The notes below the pieces were generated by a model. The model did not search any database, was not told the origin of the DNA, and saw nothing but the letters and a program-made list of their open reading frames with translations. Both the position numbers and the translations under genes were made by a program. DNA of 64,000 nt from Corynebacterium fournieri (GTDB lineage: Bacteria > Actinomycetota > Actinomycetes > Mycobacteriales > Mycobacteriaceae), in contig NZ_CP047210.1 of assembly GCF_030408775.1 (NCBI RefSeq), positions 806,001-870,000 of the forward strand, read 5' to 3'. Below are positions 1 to 11,032 of this stretch, one piece after another (position 1 is the first letter of the stretch; each line of letters starts with the position of its first letter).

Positions 1-1157
<1,157 letters not shown>

Positions 1158-1260
1158 GATTGTCCTTTACTACTGTCGCGTGCACGTCGCGCACGGTAAG
1201 GTGCACGCGTGCCTGTCCACTGGACGATTATGCATCAACCGGACATTTGGAGGAGCGGAT

Positions 1261-1953
1261 ATGCCCGAACTTGACACCACGAAAGCCCCCACTTTGAGGG
1301 ACGCGCTAGTGGCGGCGGCCGCGATGGTGTCCGTGGACGTCCTGCTTCTCGGTCAGGGTCTGCTTCTGCTGCGCGCTGACCTGCCCCGCTCGGTGGCGCT
1401 GACGGTGCTGCCGGTTGCTGTGGTTGTGGCGCTTGCGGTGCCCACGGTGATGCTCGTGCGCCACATGCGCCGCCGGGGGCTGGAGCTCGGATTCTCGCGG
1501 CTCGGGCGCCGGGGCTGGCACCTGCTGTGGCAGGCTCCAGTGGTGGTGCTCGGCTCTGCGTCAGCGACCGCTCTGGTTGCGCCGCTGTTCGGCATCGAGT
1601 CTGGCGGCGGTTCCACGGGGGAAGTCTTGGCCAGAGATTTAGATAGCGCCACACCGGTGCTGATGCTGTTGGCTGGCTACCTGCTCATCGGGCCGTGTAT
1701 TGAGGAGATCGTGTTTCGCCGCGTGCTCATGAGGTACTTCGACACGCTCATGCCGCCGGCTGCGAGCGTGGTGGCCACCTCAGCGATTTTCGGGGCGGCC
1801 CATATTGCGCCACCAGCGATCGTGTTCACCTTCTTCTCCGGCATTGGCCTGGCGCTTGTGGCGCGCTTCCACGGCAACATCACGTCCAGTTTCATTGTGC
1901 ACGTGGTGAATAATCTGCTGGCCAGCGCGGCCGTCATTGGCGCGCTGTTTTAG
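1261..1953 (+). CDS. CPBP family intramembrane metalloprotease
   Basis: 230-residue multi-pass membrane protein of the CPBP (CAAX protease / bacteriocin-processing) family. The family signature is visible: EEIVFRR with Glu148-Glu149, His181 in a GAAHI segment, and HVVNN with His214 and Asn218, in the usual order. ATG 1261 is chosen because GGAGGA lies 6-11 bases upstream; a longer frame back to 1156 has no such site. The substrate is not known. A second, broken copy of its C-terminal half follows at 1954-2259. Confidence 0.85.
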   Translation: MPELDTTKAPTLRDALVAAAAMVSVDVLLLGQGLLLLRADLPRSVALTVLPVAVVVALAVPTVMLVRHMRRRGLELGFSRLGRRGWHLLWQAPVVVLGSASATALVAPLFGIESGGGSTGEVLARDLDSATPVLMLLAGYLLIGPCIEEIVFRRVLMRYFDTLMPPAASVVATSAIFGAAHIAPPAIVFTFFSGIGLALVARFHGNITSSFIVHVVNNLLASAAVIGALF

Positions 1954-2259
1954 CTGCAGGAGAAGTTCCGGTTCGTCGATTTCGCCGTCGCGCTCGCTGT
2001 GGTGTCGGGATTTTCTGCCGTCCAGAGGGGCACCGCCCAGCTTCTCGGTATCTCCTCGCGCCGCCGGGCTCGAGAGCCGGCCGAGGCGCTGTTCGCCGCG
2101 CCTCACATCGAGCCCGCCCAAGTCGTGCACGCATTCTTCGGCGGGATCGCGTTCGCGCTGGTGGCGCGGCGGCATAAGTCGCTGTGGGCTTCGATCGTCG
2201 CCCACCTAGCCAACAACCTGCTGGTGGGGATCATCGTGATCGCGGGGCTGTTGGCGTAG
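1954..2259 (+). pseudogene. Decayed tandem copy of CPBP protease C-terminal half
   Basis: Directly after the TAG of the intact CPBP gene the same frame stays open for 101 codons to 2259. Its last 40 residues align with the end of the intact protein: FFGGIAFALVARRHKS against FFSGIGLALVARFHGN, then HLANNLL against HVVNNLL. The glutamate-pair segment is absent (an SAVQRGTAQLL stretch stands in its place), as are the N-terminal helices. The only ATG is internal (1999). I read it as the remnant of a tandem duplication with internal deletion. Readthrough of the TAG cannot be excluded. Confidence 0.6.
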
Positions 2260-2262
2260 CGG

Positions 2263-3273
2263 CTAGTTCTTCGGGTCGGAGTAGTCCACCACGGAGTAGT
2301 CCTGCAGCTTGGACAGCTGGTGCTGGGACTCCACGTAGCGCACGGTGCCGGACTTCGAACGCATGACCAGCGAACGCGTGGTTGCGCCGGACTTGCGGTA
2401 CGTCACCCCGCGCAGCATGTCGCCGTTGGTCACGCCGGTGGCGGCGAAGTAGCAGTTGTCGGAGGTGACCAGGTCGTTGATGCCCAGCACGCGGTCCAGG
2501 TCGTGGCCGGCCGCGAGCACCCTTTCGCGCTCGACGTCGTCCTGCGGGGCGAGCATGCCCTGGATCTCGCCGCCGAGGCACTTCAGGGCGCACGCCGTGA
2601 CGACGCCTTCCGGGGTGCCGCCGACACCCATGGCGATGTCGATGGAGCTGGCGTCCTGCGCCGCTGCGATAGCGCCGGCGACGTCGCCGTCCATGATGAA
2701 GCGGACCTTGGCGCCGGCGGCACGGATGTCGTCGACAAGCTGTGCGTGGCGCGGACGGTCCAGCACGACGACCGTGACATCGGAGGTGCGCAGGCCCTTC
2801 GCCTTCGCCACAGCCTCGATGTTTGCCTTGACCGGTGCAGTGATGTCGATAACGCCGGTGGCCTCCGGGCCAACGGCGATCTTGTTCATGTAGAACGCAT
2901 CCTGCGGGTTGAACATGGACCCGCGGTCAGCGGCGGCGATCACGGAGATCGCATTCGGGCGGCCCTCTGCCATCAGGCGGGTGCCGTCAACCGGGTCCAC
3001 GGCCAGGTCCACGGCGGCGCCGCGGCCGGTGCCGACCTGCTCGCCGTTGAACAGCATCGGGGCCTCGTCCTTTTCTCCCTCGCCGATGACGATCACGCCG
3101 TCCATCTCCACGGAGTTGATCATCTTGCGCATGGCGTTGACCGCGGCACCGTCGCCCTCGTTTTTCTGCCCGCGGCCCACCCAGCGGCCGGATGCCAGTG
3201 CGGCGGCCTCGGTGACGCGCACCAGCTCCATTGCGAGATTACGGTCGGGGAAAAGATCGGACTGTTCGGTCAT
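2263..3273 (-). CDS. glpX: Class II fructose-1,6-bisphosphatase
   Basis: Hydrolyses fructose 1,6-bisphosphate to fructose 6-phosphate, the committed gluconeogenic step. At 336 residues it is the usual GlpX length. Metal and substrate motifs are present: [10 protein letters not shown] near residue 65 and [12 protein letters not shown] near residue 93. The ATG at 3273 gives the N-terminus [17 protein letters not shown], which matches the family. It is convergent with the CPBP remnant and divergent from the DUF4245 gene, the arrangement known from other corynebacteria, where GlpX is the main FBPase. Confidence 0.96.
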   Translation of the reverse strand: MTEQSDLFPDRNLAMELVRVTEAAALASGRWVGRGQKNEGDGAAVNAMRKMINSVEMDGVIVIGEGEKDEAPMLFNGEQVGTGRGAAVDLAVDPVDGTRLMAEGRPNAISVIAAADRGSMFNPQDAFYMNKIAVGPEATGVIDITAPVKANIEAVAKAKGLRTSDVTVVVLDRPRHAQLVDDIRAAGAKVRFIMDGDVAGAIAAAQDASSIDIAMGVGGTPEGVVTACALKCLGGEIQGMLAPQDDVERERVLAAGHDLDRVLGINDLVTSDNCYFAATGVTNGDMLRGVTYRKSGATTRSLVMRSKSGTVRYVESQHQLSKLQDYSVVDYSDPKN

Positions 3274-3395
3274 TGGGGAGGCCTTCCTAAAAGCGATGCA
3301 AAAAAGACCCCTCTATTGTGGCACTACCGACTGCAAATGTGTCCGATCTTCCCACCTTTAAGGGGGAAAGTGGGGCGCATGACATACTGAAGCGC

Positions 3396-3974
3396 GTGGC
3401 AAACAACAAAAAACCGCGGATTTTCCAGGACGGACGCGACATCGCGATCAACGCTGTGCTCATCGTGGTGCTGATGGTTGTGGCAGTCGGCGCAACCGGG
3501 CTGTGCACCTTCAACCCGGGAGCGCCCGAACAGGGGCCGGTGCAGGAGGTGGATGCGAAGACCTTCCTCGATCTGGAGGCCCGCGCCGTGGATTTTCCGG
3601 TGCGCTACCCTGAGATGCCGGAAGGTTGGATCACCAACTCCGCGCGCCGCACCATGCTCGGCGGCCAGCCCGCACCCGTTGTCGGCTGGGTCACGCCCGA
3701 CCGCGGATTTATCCAGCTCACGCAAACCGGCGTCGACGCAAACGCCGCCGCCGAGCAGGCGGACGGGAAGCCGCGCACGTTGAACCGCACCGTCGACATC
3801 GACGGCCGCAGCGCCGAGGTCTACACCTCCGAAGAAGAAGACGTGCGAGACCTGTGGGTCGTCGACGCCGGCGACGCCCGCTTCGTCCTCACCGGCGCGG
3901 GCGAGGACGGCGAGTACGAGCAGCTGATCTCAACCGCGCTGGCTACTGCTCCGATTGCGCAGACTGCGGGCTAG
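3396..3974 (+). CDS. DUF4245 membrane-anchored protein
   Basis: 192-residue protein with one N-terminal membrane helix (about residues 15-36) and a DUF4245 extracytoplasmic domain, a conserved actinobacterial family of unknown function. I chose GTG 3396 ([10 protein letters not shown]...) over an upstream ATG at 3318 because the intervening stretch includes the likely promoter sequence TGACATACTGA and family members begin at this point. The 3' end overlaps the end of convergent xseB by 32 bases. Conserved next to glpX and xseBA in corynebacteria. Confidence 0.85.
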   Translation: MANNKKPRIFQDGRDIAINAVLIVVLMVVAVGATGLCTFNPGAPEQGPVQEVDAKTFLDLEARAVDFPVRYPEMPEGWITNSARRTMLGGQPAPVVGWVTPDRGFIQLTQTGVDANAAAEQADGKPRTLNRTVDIDGRSAEVYTSEEEDVRDLWVVDAGDARFVLTGAGEDGEYEQLISTALATAPIAQTAG

Positions 3975-4227
3975 CCTCCCCGCCTTGGCGTGAGTTGATG
4001 GCTTCTTCGACGCGCTGCGAAGCTCCGTCGAGAAGCACCTCGCACCGCTTCGCCAGCGCCTCGCCGCGCTCCCAGTACTTCAGCGACTCGTCGAGGCTCA
4101 TCTGGCCCAGCTCGAGGATCTTGACGGTTTCTACCAGCTCGTCGCGGGCTTGCTCGTAGCTCAAAGTGGACGGGTCTGGCAGTGCGTTGTCGTTTGCCTG
4201 GCCGGAGCCGAAGGTGTTCTCGGTCAT
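3943..4227 (-). CDS. xseB: Exodeoxyribonuclease VII small subunit
   Basis: 94-residue XseB, the small subunit that assembles in several copies on XseA to form exonuclease VII, which degrades single-stranded DNA. The family core [18 protein letters not shown]...[14 protein letters not shown] spans about residues 22-62. It starts 11 bases beyond the xseA stop codon in the same direction, so the two are co-transcribed. The 3' end overlaps the convergent DUF4245 gene. Confidence 0.93.
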   Translation of the reverse strand: MTENTFGSGQANDNALPDPSTLSYEQARDELVETVKILELGQMSLDESLKYWERGEALAKRCEVLLDGASQRVEEAINSRQGGEASPQSAQSEQ

Positions 4228-4238
4228 TGGTGCGTTCC

Positions 4239-5504
4239 TTAATCTGCTTGCGTGGTGGACATGGCGGCGGCGGTGATGGAACCGTCGCCGACGCGGATGC
4301 GCAGTTGCGATCCGGGCGGGGATTGGTCGATGGAGGTGACAACCTCCGGCTCTGAGCCGTCGCGCGGCAGTACCTGCACCACGGCGTAGCCGCGGGCGAG
4401 CGTGGCCGACGGGCCCAGCGCCGAGACTTGGGCGCGCAGTGCGCGCACGTGCTGCGATTCGCGTTGCACAAGGTGGGAGATGTCGCGCCGGATCAGCGCG
4501 GAGGCGCGCTCTACCTCGTCGCGGCGGCGGGTGATGGCCATCATCGGGTCTGCGAGCGCGGGGCGCGTGCGTACCGACGCCAACCCGTCGCGCTCCCGGC
4601 GCACCCAGCCGCGCAGGGCAGCGGCCATGCGGGCCTGCGCCTCTTCAATCAGCGCGCGCTCCTGCGCCACGTCGGGCACGGCGCGCTTCGCCGCGTCGGT
4701 CGGGGTAGCGGCGCGCACGTCGGCGACGTTGTCCAAGACCGGGTTATCCGGTTCGTGGCCGATCGCGGAAATGACAGGCGTGTGCGCGTTGGCCACCGCG
4801 CGCTGCAGGGCTTCCTCCGAAAACGGCAGGAGGTCTTCGACCGACCCGCCGCCGCGGGCGATGATGATCACGTCCACGTCCGGGTCGGCATCGAGCACCC
4901 CGAGCGCCTCGATCACCGCCGGCACCGTCGTCGGGCCCTGCACGGGGGTGTTGATGATCTCGAAGCGCACCTGCGGCCAGCGATCCTGCGCGACCGAGAC
5001 CACGTCGCGCTCCGCGGCGGACCCGCGGCCGGTGATGAGACCGACCTTCGTGGGCAGGTAGGGAAGCGGCTTCTTTCGGGCCGGATCGAACAGGCCTTCT
5101 GCGGCGAGCTGTTTGCGCAGCGCCTCGATGCGCGCCAGCAGTTCGCCGGCGCCCACGTGCCTGATTTCGCTCACCCGCATGGAGAAGGTGCCGCGGCCCG
5201 GGTAGAAGGACGGTTTGCCGAAGACGACGACGCGGTCGCCGTCCTTCAGCGGCACCTGCATCCCGGTCAACAGCGACGTCTCCGCGGTGAGCTGTACGCT
5301 GGCCTGCTCTTGGGTGTCGCGCAGCGTGAGGTAGGAAAACCGCCACGACGGCTTGGTGTTGACCTGGGTGAGCTGACCTTCGATCCACAACCACCCGAGG
5401 CGCTCGATCCATCCCTTGACCGACGTGTTCAGCTTCGACACCGACCACGGCGACTCAGGCGAGCTTTTCGACGGCGCACGCTGGCCGTCCGATGTGTCTG
5501 CCAC
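4239..5504 (-). CDS. xseA: Exodeoxyribonuclease VII large subunit
   Basis: 421-residue XseA, the catalytic large subunit of exonuclease VII. An N-terminal OB-fold (about residues 20-120, including [10 protein letters not shown]) is followed by the Exonuc_VII_L domain with the [13 protein letters not shown] and [16 protein letters not shown] motifs. I start at GTG 5504 because AAAGGAG lies 6 bases upstream of it; the TTG ten codons earlier (5534) has no ribosome-binding site. Divergent from ispH. Confidence 0.94.
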   Translation of the reverse strand: MADTSDGQRAPSKSSPESPWSVSKLNTSVKGWIERLGWLWIEGQLTQVNTKPSWRFSYLTLRDTQEQASVQLTAETSLLTGMQVPLKDGDRVVVFGKPSFYPGRGTFSMRVSEIRHVGAGELLARIEALRKQLAAEGLFDPARKKPLPYLPTKVGLITGRGSAAERDVVSVAQDRWPQVRFEIINTPVQGPTTVPAVIEALGVLDADPDVDVIIIARGGGSVEDLLPFSEEALQRAVANAHTPVISAIGHEPDNPVLDNVADVRAATPTDAAKRAVPDVAQERALIEEAQARMAAALRGWVRRERDGLASVRTRPALADPMMAITRRRDEVERASALIRRDISHLVQRESQHVRALRAQVSALGPSATLARGYAVVQVLPRDGSEPEVVTSIDQSPPGSQLRIRVGDGSITAAAMSTTQAD

Positions 5505-5599
5505 CGCTTGCTCCTTTCCGTTTGACACAGGCAACGTTACCCGGCGGACTGACGTTGCCCGCCTATTGTTTTTGACGTTGATTAGTTAGGGTTGGTTCC

Positions 5600-6577
5600 A
5601 TGACAAATCAGGGTAAGAAAGTCCTCCTCGCATCCCCCCGCGGCTACTGCGCCGGCGTCGACCGCGCCGTGGAGACCGTGGAGAAGGCCCTGGAGAAATA
5701 CGGTGCGCCCGTCTACGTGCGCAAGGAAATCGTCCACAACAAGTACGTCGTGGAAACGCTGCAGGAGCGCGGCGTGATCTTCGTCGACGAGACCGACGAG
5801 GTGCCCGAAGGTGCCCACCTGGTGTTCTCCGCCCACGGCGTGTCCCCGGCGGTGCGCGACTCCGCCAAGGACCGCAACCTGCTCACCCTCGACGCTTCCT
5901 GTCCGCTGGTGACCAAGGTGCACAACGAGGCGAAGCGCTTCGCCCGCGACGGCTACCACATCCTCCTGGTCGGCCACGAGGGCCACGAAGAGGTTGAAGG
6001 CACCGCAGGCGAAGCTCCCGAGATCACGCACCTTGTCGACGGCGTGGACGGCGTCGACCGCCTGCCGGACTTCCCGGAAGACCAGAAGCTGGTGTGGCTG
6101 TCGCAGACCACGCTGTCCGTGGACGAAACCATGGTGATCGTGGACAAGCTGCACGAGCGCTACCCCAACCTGGAAAACCCGCCGAGCGACGACATCTGCT
6201 ACGCCACCCAGAACCGCCAGGCCGCCGTCAAGGAGATCGCATCGCGCTGCGACCTGGTCATCGTGGTCGGATCGCAGAACTCCTCCAACTCCCGCCGCCT
6301 GGTCGAGGTGGCGCTGGAGGCCGGAGCGCAGGCCTCCTACCTGGTGGACTACGCCTCCCAGATCCAGGACGAGTGGTTCGAGGGCGTGGATACCGTCGGC
6401 GTGACCTCGGGTGCGTCGGTACCGGAGATCTTGGTCAAGGAACTGGTGGAGGAGCTCGCCCGCCGCGGCTACGAGGACGCGGAGGAAGTGACCACCACCG
6501 TGGAGACCATCACCTTCGCGCTGCCGCGCGATCTGCGCTTGCCGCGCCGCGAGGATCCGGCGGTGGCACAGGGCTAG
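5600..6577 (+). CDS. ispH: 4-hydroxy-3-methylbut-2-enyl diphosphate reductase
   Basis: IspH (LytB) catalyses the last step of the non-mevalonate isoprenoid pathway, making IPP and DMAPP, and uses an iron-sulfur cluster. All three cluster cysteines are present: Cys17 (SPRGYCAG), Cys101 (DASCPLVTK) and Cys200 ([11 protein letters not shown]), with conserved histidines in IVHN and SAHG. 325 residues, full length. ATG 5600. Its conserved position between xseA and the DUF6542 gene supports the corynebacterial assignment. Confidence 0.96.
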   Translation: MTNQGKKVLLASPRGYCAGVDRAVETVEKALEKYGAPVYVRKEIVHNKYVVETLQERGVIFVDETDEVPEGAHLVFSAHGVSPAVRDSAKDRNLLTLDASCPLVTKVHNEAKRFARDGYHILLVGHEGHEEVEGTAGEAPEITHLVDGVDGVDRLPDFPEDQKLVWLSQTTLSVDETMVIVDKLHERYPNLENPPSDDICYATQNRQAAVKEIASRCDLVIVVGSQNSSNSRRLVEVALEAGAQASYLVDYASQIQDEWFEGVDTVGVTSGASVPEILVKELVEELARRGYEDAEEVTTTVETITFALPRDLRLPRREDPAVAQG

Positions 6578-6586
6578 GCCTGCGGG

Positions 6587-7246
6587 TTAGCCCTTGTACA
6601 GGTCCTCGCCGAGCCGGTCCGTAATTTTGGAGGAACCGGTTCGCGGGGACTTTTTCGTTGCCCGCTTCGCGCTGCGCTCCGTGTCCGCGCGACGCAGCAG
6701 TTCCTGCACCGGCACGGCCTGCGCGCGCTCGCGGGCTCTCCTGCCCGCGGAGTTGGTGCGGCGGTTGCTCTGGTTGAGCCGGGTGCGCTCCGCGGTCTCG
6801 CGGCGTCGCAGCTGCTGGTTATGGCGCTTAATCAGCTGGATGCGCACCACCGCGATGATGATGGAGCCGAGCGTGACGGTAAACAGCGCCGGAAACAGTT
6901 CGGTGACCGGGTAGAACACCAGCAGGAGGGCGGCCTTGCCGGAGGTGCCACCGGCGGAGATTTCGGCGCGCGACATCACCCAGCCCGCAACCAGCACAGC
7001 CGCGACGAACATGATCGGCGCGCTGGCCACGTTGATGAACAAGCCCCGCGGGTTGACCAGGGTGGCCACCGCTAACACCGCGATGGCGTACAGGGCTAGA
7101 AACGGCCAGCCGATGGCCCCGGCAGAAAGCGACAGCAACACGCCGGTAAACAATGCGGCGAAGATGATGCCGATGCCGGAGCCCGTAGGCAACCCTAGAA
7201 ACGTTGCGGACGGGGACGCGGATTTCCGGCTCGAGACATGCGACAC
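6587..7246 (-). CDS. DUF6542 membrane protein
   Basis: 219-residue protein with about four hydrophobic helices between residues 25 and 130 (for example SGIGIIFAALFTGVLLSLS and WPFLALYAIAVLAVATLV), then a long basic cytoplasmic tail rich in Arg, Lys, Gln and Thr. The C-terminus resembles the DUF6542 proteins found between ispH and ychF in corynebacteria. GTG start at 7246. Function unknown. Convergent with ispH with nine bases between the stops. Confidence 0.8.
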   Translation of the reverse strand: MSHVSSRKSASPSATFLGLPTGSGIGIIFAALFTGVLLSLSAGAIGWPFLALYAIAVLAVATLVNPRGLFINVASAPIMFVAAVLVAGWVMSRAEISAGGTSGKAALLLVFYPVTELFPALFTVTLGSIIIAVVRIQLIKRHNQQLRRRETAERTRLNQSNRRTNSAGRRARERAQAVPVQELLRRADTERSAKRATKKSPRTGSSKITDRLGEDLYKG

Positions 7247-7257
7247 GGGAAGCTAGC

Positions 7258-8301
7258 TTACTCGGTGGAATCTTCTGCAGCGTGGCGGGCTCGCGAGGAC
7301 ACCGGCTTGAGTGCCGGAGCCGCCCCGCGCCGCGACGGCACTTTCACCTCTTCCAGCTTGCGGGCTGTGACCATCACGCGCGAGTCCATGGACGCCAACG
7401 TGGCGTTGTAGGCCTCCACCGCCTTGTCCAGGGAAGCACCGACGCGGTTGTAGTGCTCCGCCATGGTGGACAGACGCTGGTGCAGCTGCGCGCCGAGGCG
7501 CTGGATCTCCTTCGCGGCGTCGTTGAGCGACTCCTGGCGCCACCCCAAGGCCACGGTGCGCAACAGCGCGAACAAGGTGGTGGGGGTGGCGATGACAACA
7601 TCGCGGGCGAACGCGTAATCCAACAGCTCAGGGTCGATGGTCAGCGCCGCATCCAAGAATGGGTCCGCCGGGACGAACAGGACTACAAACTCCGGGGTGG
7701 GTTGGAATGCGTCGATGTAGGCCTTCGCGGACAGCGTGTCCACGTGCGCGCGCACCAGGTGCGCGTGGCGTCGCATGAACGCCTGTCGCTCTTCCGGGTC
7801 TTCGGTGCCCAGCGCGTCCAAGTACGCCTGGAAGGGAACCTTCGCGTCCACGACAATGTTGCGGCCCTGGGTGAGGCGGACGATCATGTCGGGGCGCACG
7901 CGTGAGCCGTCGATAAGCATGTGTTCTTGGGTGTCGAAGTCGACGTGTTCGAGCATGCCGCCGAGTTCCACCACACGCTCGAGCTGCATTTCGCCCCAGC
8001 GGCCGCGGGTCTGCGGGGAGCGCAGCGCGGTGATGAGTTGGTCGGTGCGGTCGCCCAGGCGCGCCGAGGTGCGCCCGATCGCCTGCACCTGGCCCGCGAG
8101 CGAGGACGCGGAGACAGCCTGCTGCTTGTCCATAGCGTCGAGCTGGTCGCGCATGTCCTTCAACGCCCGGGCGACGGGACGCAGGTCCTGCGCCGGTTGC
8201 GGGGTGGCGCGGCGCATCCACGCGGCGCCGACGAAGATGCCGACGACGAACCCGGCGAGCACGCCGGTGGCGAGAATTAAAAGCACGGTGGCGGTGGACA
8301 T
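7258..8301 (-). CDS. rmuC: DNA recombination protein RmuC
   Basis: 347 residues. One N-terminal helix (MSTATVLLILATGVLAGFVVG), a coiled-coil region (about residues 40-90), then the RmuC nuclease-like domain with the typical RPDMIVRLTQGRNIVVDAKV and FVPADPFLDAAL segments. RmuC limits inversions between short inverted repeats. I start at ATG 8301 because the membrane helix begins there; the frame open to 8382 overlaps the next gene. Same direction as the DUF6542 gene, 11 bases apart. Confidence 0.88.
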   Translation of the reverse strand: MSTATVLLILATGVLAGFVVGIFVGAAWMRRATPQPAQDLRPVARALKDMRDQLDAMDKQQAVSASSLAGQVQAIGRTSARLGDRTDQLITALRSPQTRGRWGEMQLERVVELGGMLEHVDFDTQEHMLIDGSRVRPDMIVRLTQGRNIVVDAKVPFQAYLDALGTEDPEERQAFMRRHAHLVRAHVDTLSAKAYIDAFQPTPEFVVLFVPADPFLDAALTIDPELLDYAFARDVVIATPTTLFALLRTVALGWRQESLNDAAKEIQRLGAQLHQRLSTMAEHYNRVGASLDKAVEAYNATLASMDSRVMVTARKLEEVKVPSRRGAAPALKPVSSRARHAAEDSTE

Positions 8302-8332
8302 GCCTGGCAGTAAACCACACCGCCGCGACACG

Positions 8333-9739
8333 CTACCGCTCGGGTTCGCTCGTGTGTTCGCCTGGGGTCCCGGCGGGCCCATTGTCTGAGCCGTCGTCGG
8401 AACGCCGGCCGCGCAAACGGTTGAGGCCGCTGACCCGCAGCTTTTTCAGGCTGGTGGTGCCGAAGCGCTCACGGGGATCCTGCTCCGGGGTGTCCTCGGC
8501 GACAGGGGCGTTGACCCACTCGCGCTCGCCGCGCCACTCCTGGCGCTTGTGCACCGACTCTTCCTCCACGATCTCCGCGATAACGCGGCCTTCGTCGGTG
8601 GCGAAATCGATCTCGGCCGCGCCGATCTCGCCGGCGTTGATGCGCAGCACCTCCAGGGCGTAGCGGTACACCACCGCGATCATGGCCGCCGCCGGCACCG
8701 CGAGGAAGCCGCCCATGAGCCCGAACAGGGCGCCGCCGACGGTCACGGAGACCAGCACAATCACCGGGTGCAGATCCATCGCGCGCGACTGCAGCATGGG
8801 CGACAAGATGTTGCCCTCGAGCTGCTGGGTGGCCAGCACGATGCCCAGCACGATCAGGGCCTTGGTGAACCCGAGGGTCACCAGCGCGATGAGCACGGCA
8901 AAAGCGCCTGCAGCAACCGCGCCGACGATGGGGATGAAACCGGCGACGAACGTGATCAGCGCCAGGGTGAACGCCATGGGCACGCCCACAATGGCGATGC
9001 CGGTGCCGATCACGATCGCGTCCACCAGCGAGCACACCGCCTGCGCCCGGATGAAACCGGACAGGGTGTTCCAGGCGCGGGTGAGCAGCTCGGTGAGGTA
9101 AAGGCCGGTGCGGCCCCCGGTCGCGCCGCGCAGCCACGGCAGGAAGCGGTGGCCGTCCTTGAGGAAGAAGAAGGTGAGCACGAACAGCACCATCAGGGTC
9201 ACCGACAGCCCGGCTGCGGTGTTGATGCCGGAGAACACGCCGCCGGCGATCGCGCCCGCCTGGTTTTGCACCCACTGCTGGATCTCGTCGACGCCCTCGT
9301 TGAGGTTTTCCGGGTCCATGTTCAGCGGCGGGCCCTGCGCCCACAGCTGCAGGCGCTGCACGCCCTCGAACGCCTGGATGTACAGCAGGCGGGATTGGCC
9401 CACAAGGTCCGGGGCGATGATCATGCCCAGCGCCGCCAGTACCCCGAAGAACAGCAGCATGGTCAGCAGGGCGGCCAGGCCGGCGGGGACCCTTTGGCGT
9501 CGTAAAGCAGCTGCCACAGGCGCGAGCACAGTGCACACGATCAGGGCGAGCACGACGGGCAAAATGCCGGCCCAAAAAGCGCCGATGAGCTCGCCGACCG
9601 CGTACAAAAACACCGCGATGACGAGGATGCGCAGCGTGAACTTCGCGCCGGAGGAGATCCAGTGGTTGAACACGACGTTGCGGTCGACGCGGTCTTCGCG
9701 CTGCTGGGGTAACTGGATCGGTTTGCTCACGCGCACCAT
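8333..9739 (-). CDS. AI-2E family transporter (PerM-like)
   Basis: 468-residue multi-pass membrane protein of the AI-2 exporter/PerM family. Around eight helices lie between residues 35 and 370; features include FFFLKDGHRFLPWLRG in the middle and the characteristic LEGNILSPMLQSRAMDLHP segment. The charged C-terminal tail (~100 residues) carries VAEDTPEQDPRERFG and an Arg-rich end. ATG 9739 is chosen over 9754 since MVRVSKPIQ matches a cytoplasmic N-terminus. Divergent from ychF. The substrate is not shown by sequence. Confidence 0.85.
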   Translation of the reverse strand: MVRVSKPIQLPQQREDRVDRNVVFNHWISSGAKFTLRILVIAVFLYAVGELIGAFWAGILPVVLALIVCTVLAPVAAALRRQRVPAGLAALLTMLLFFGVLAALGMIIAPDLVGQSRLLYIQAFEGVQRLQLWAQGPPLNMDPENLNEGVDEIQQWVQNQAGAIAGGVFSGINTAAGLSVTLMVLFVLTFFFLKDGHRFLPWLRGATGGRTGLYLTELLTRAWNTLSGFIRAQAVCSLVDAIVIGTGIAIVGVPMAFTLALITFVAGFIPIVGAVAAGAFAVLIALVTLGFTKALIVLGIVLATQQLEGNILSPMLQSRAMDLHPVIVLVSVTVGGALFGLMGGFLAVPAAAMIAVVYRYALEVLRINAGEIGAAEIDFATDEGRVIAEIVEEESVHKRQEWRGEREWVNAPVAEDTPEQDPRERFGTTSLKKLRVSGLNRLRGRRSDDGSDNGPAGTPGEHTSEPER

Positions 9740-9823
9740 TGTGCACCATCGCACATTGCCTTGCGACGGCCACCTGACGGCCCCCGCCGGGCACAGGTAA
9801 AGCGTCCGCTAGGATATGTCGCC

Positions 9824-10909
9824 GTGAGCCTTACACTTGGAATTGTCGGTCTGCCCAACGTAGGCAAGTCCACCCTGTTCAACGCGCTGACGCGCAACGA
9901 GGTGCTTGCCGCGAACTACCCGTTCGCCACCATCGAGCCCAACGTGGGCCTGGTGGAGCTGCCGGATCCGCGCCTGTACCGCCTGGCGGAAATCTTCGAC
10001 TCCGAGCGCGTGCTGCCCGCGACCGTGTCCTTCGTGGACATCGCCGGCATTGTCAAGGGCGCCTCCGAGGGTGAAGGCATGGGCAACGCCTTTTTGGCCA
10101 ACATCCGCGAAGCGGACGCGATCTGCCAGGTCGTGCGCGCATTCAGCGACGACAACGTCATCCACGTCGACGGCAAGGTCGACCCGTCTGCGGACATCGA
10201 GGTCATCAACACCGAGCTGATCCTCGCCGACCTGCAGACCATTGAGAAGGCCCTGCCGCGCCTGGAAAAGGACGGCCGCAAGGACAAAGACGTCGCAGCG
10301 CAGGCGGAGGAGGCGAAGAAGGCCCAGGCGGTCCTCGAAGACGGCCGCACCCTGTTTGCCGCCTCGAAGAGCGGGGAGGTGGACCTGGCGCTGCTGCACC
10401 ACCTGCACCTGATGACCGCGAAGCCGTTCCTCTACGTGTTCAACTCAGACGAGGACGTGCTCACCGACGACGCGAGAAAGCAGGAGCTGCGCGAGCTGGT
10501 CGCGCCCGCCGGGGCTGTGTTCCTGGACGCGCAGACCGAAACCGAGCTGCTCGAGCTTGACGACGAAGACGCCGCCGAACTGCTCGCCGCCGTCGGACAG
10601 GATGAGCCGGGGCTGCAGACCCTGGCCAAGGCCGGCTTCGACACCCTCGGCCTGCAGACTTACCTCACCGCGGGCCCGAAGGAGGCGCGCGCCTGGACGA
10701 TCCGCAAGGGCGACACCGCCCCGAAGGCCGCCGGCGTGATCCACTCCGACTTTGAGAAGGGCTTTATTAAGGCCGAGATCGTCGGCTTCGACGACTTGAA
10801 CGAGGCCGGCTCCATGGCCGAGGCCCGCGCCAACGGCAAGGTGCGCCAGGAGGGCAAGGACTACGTCATGGCCGACGGCGACGTCGTTGAATTTAAGTTC
10901 AATGTGTAG
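9824..10909 (+). CDS. ychF: Ribosome-binding ATPase/GTPase YchF
   Basis: 361-residue Obg-family P-loop NTPase that binds ATP and 70S ribosomes. It has the G1 motif GLPNVGKST at the N-terminus, FVDIAGIVKGASEGEGMGN (G3/switch), a coiled-coil insertion near residues 130-200, and a TGS domain that ends GDVVEFKFNV. Start is GTG 9824 (VSLTLGIVG). The last eight codons use T/A third positions (gtt gaa ttt ... aat) unlike the GC-rich codons just before them, and a GC-rich copy of the same eight codons lies at 12249-12272; see the separate entries. Confidence 0.96.
   Translation: MSLTLGIVGLPNVGKSTLFNALTRNEVLAANYPFATIEPNVGLVELPDPRLYRLAEIFDSERVLPATVSFVDIAGIVKGASEGEGMGNAFLANIREADAICQVVRAFSDDNVIHVDGKVDPSADIEVINTELILADLQTIEKALPRLEKDGRKDKDVAAQAEEAKKAQAVLEDGRTLFAASKSGEVDLALLHHLHLMTAKPFLYVFNSDEDVLTDDARKQELRELVAPAGAVFLDAQTETELLELDDEDAAELLAAVGQDEPGLQTLAKAGFDTLGLQTYLTAGPKEARAWTIRKGDTAPKAAGVIHSDFEKGFIKAEIVGFDDLNEAGSMAEARANGKVRQEGKDYVMADGDVVEFKFNV
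10886..10909 (+). repeat. ychF 3'-end repeat, copy 1 (in the intact gene)
   Basis: Final 24 bases of ychF, encoding VEFKFNV and stop. Four of the 24 bases differ from copy 2 at 12249-12272, and all four are third-codon-position changes. Together with copy 2 it brackets the AT-richer epimerase segment. Confidence 0.8.
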
Positions 10910-10910
10910 G

Positions 10911-10997
10911 TTAGCCGAATAAGAAGCTCTGGCAGATGGTGGGGTAATCCTGCTCTGACATCTTATTCCAGCTTGGATGCGCTGGGATTAGGACTGG
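10911..10997 (-). pseudogene. Minus-strand C-terminal remnant next to ychF stop
   Basis: One base after the ychF stop codon a minus-strand frame ends (TAA complement at 10911-10913) that is open back to 10997 and encodes PVLIPAHPSWNK followed by MSEQDYPTICQSFLFG. The composition looks like a genuine protein C-terminus; I do not recognise the family. An ATG at 10961 would give a 16-residue peptide without a clear ribosome-binding site. It is most simply the 3' stub of a gene that was convergent with ychF in the source of this segment. It overlaps the epimerase promoter region. Confidence 0.35.
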
Positions 10998-11032
10998 TCA
11001 CGTGTGAGAAAGTTTCGTGTACAACTAGTGAC

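Noticed and set aside
10905-10923. Partial DtxR site (TAGGTTAGCC) at the end of ychF
   Set aside because: Only the left half matches the consensus; it overlaps the ychF stop and the adjacent stub, and the epimerase has no evident iron link.
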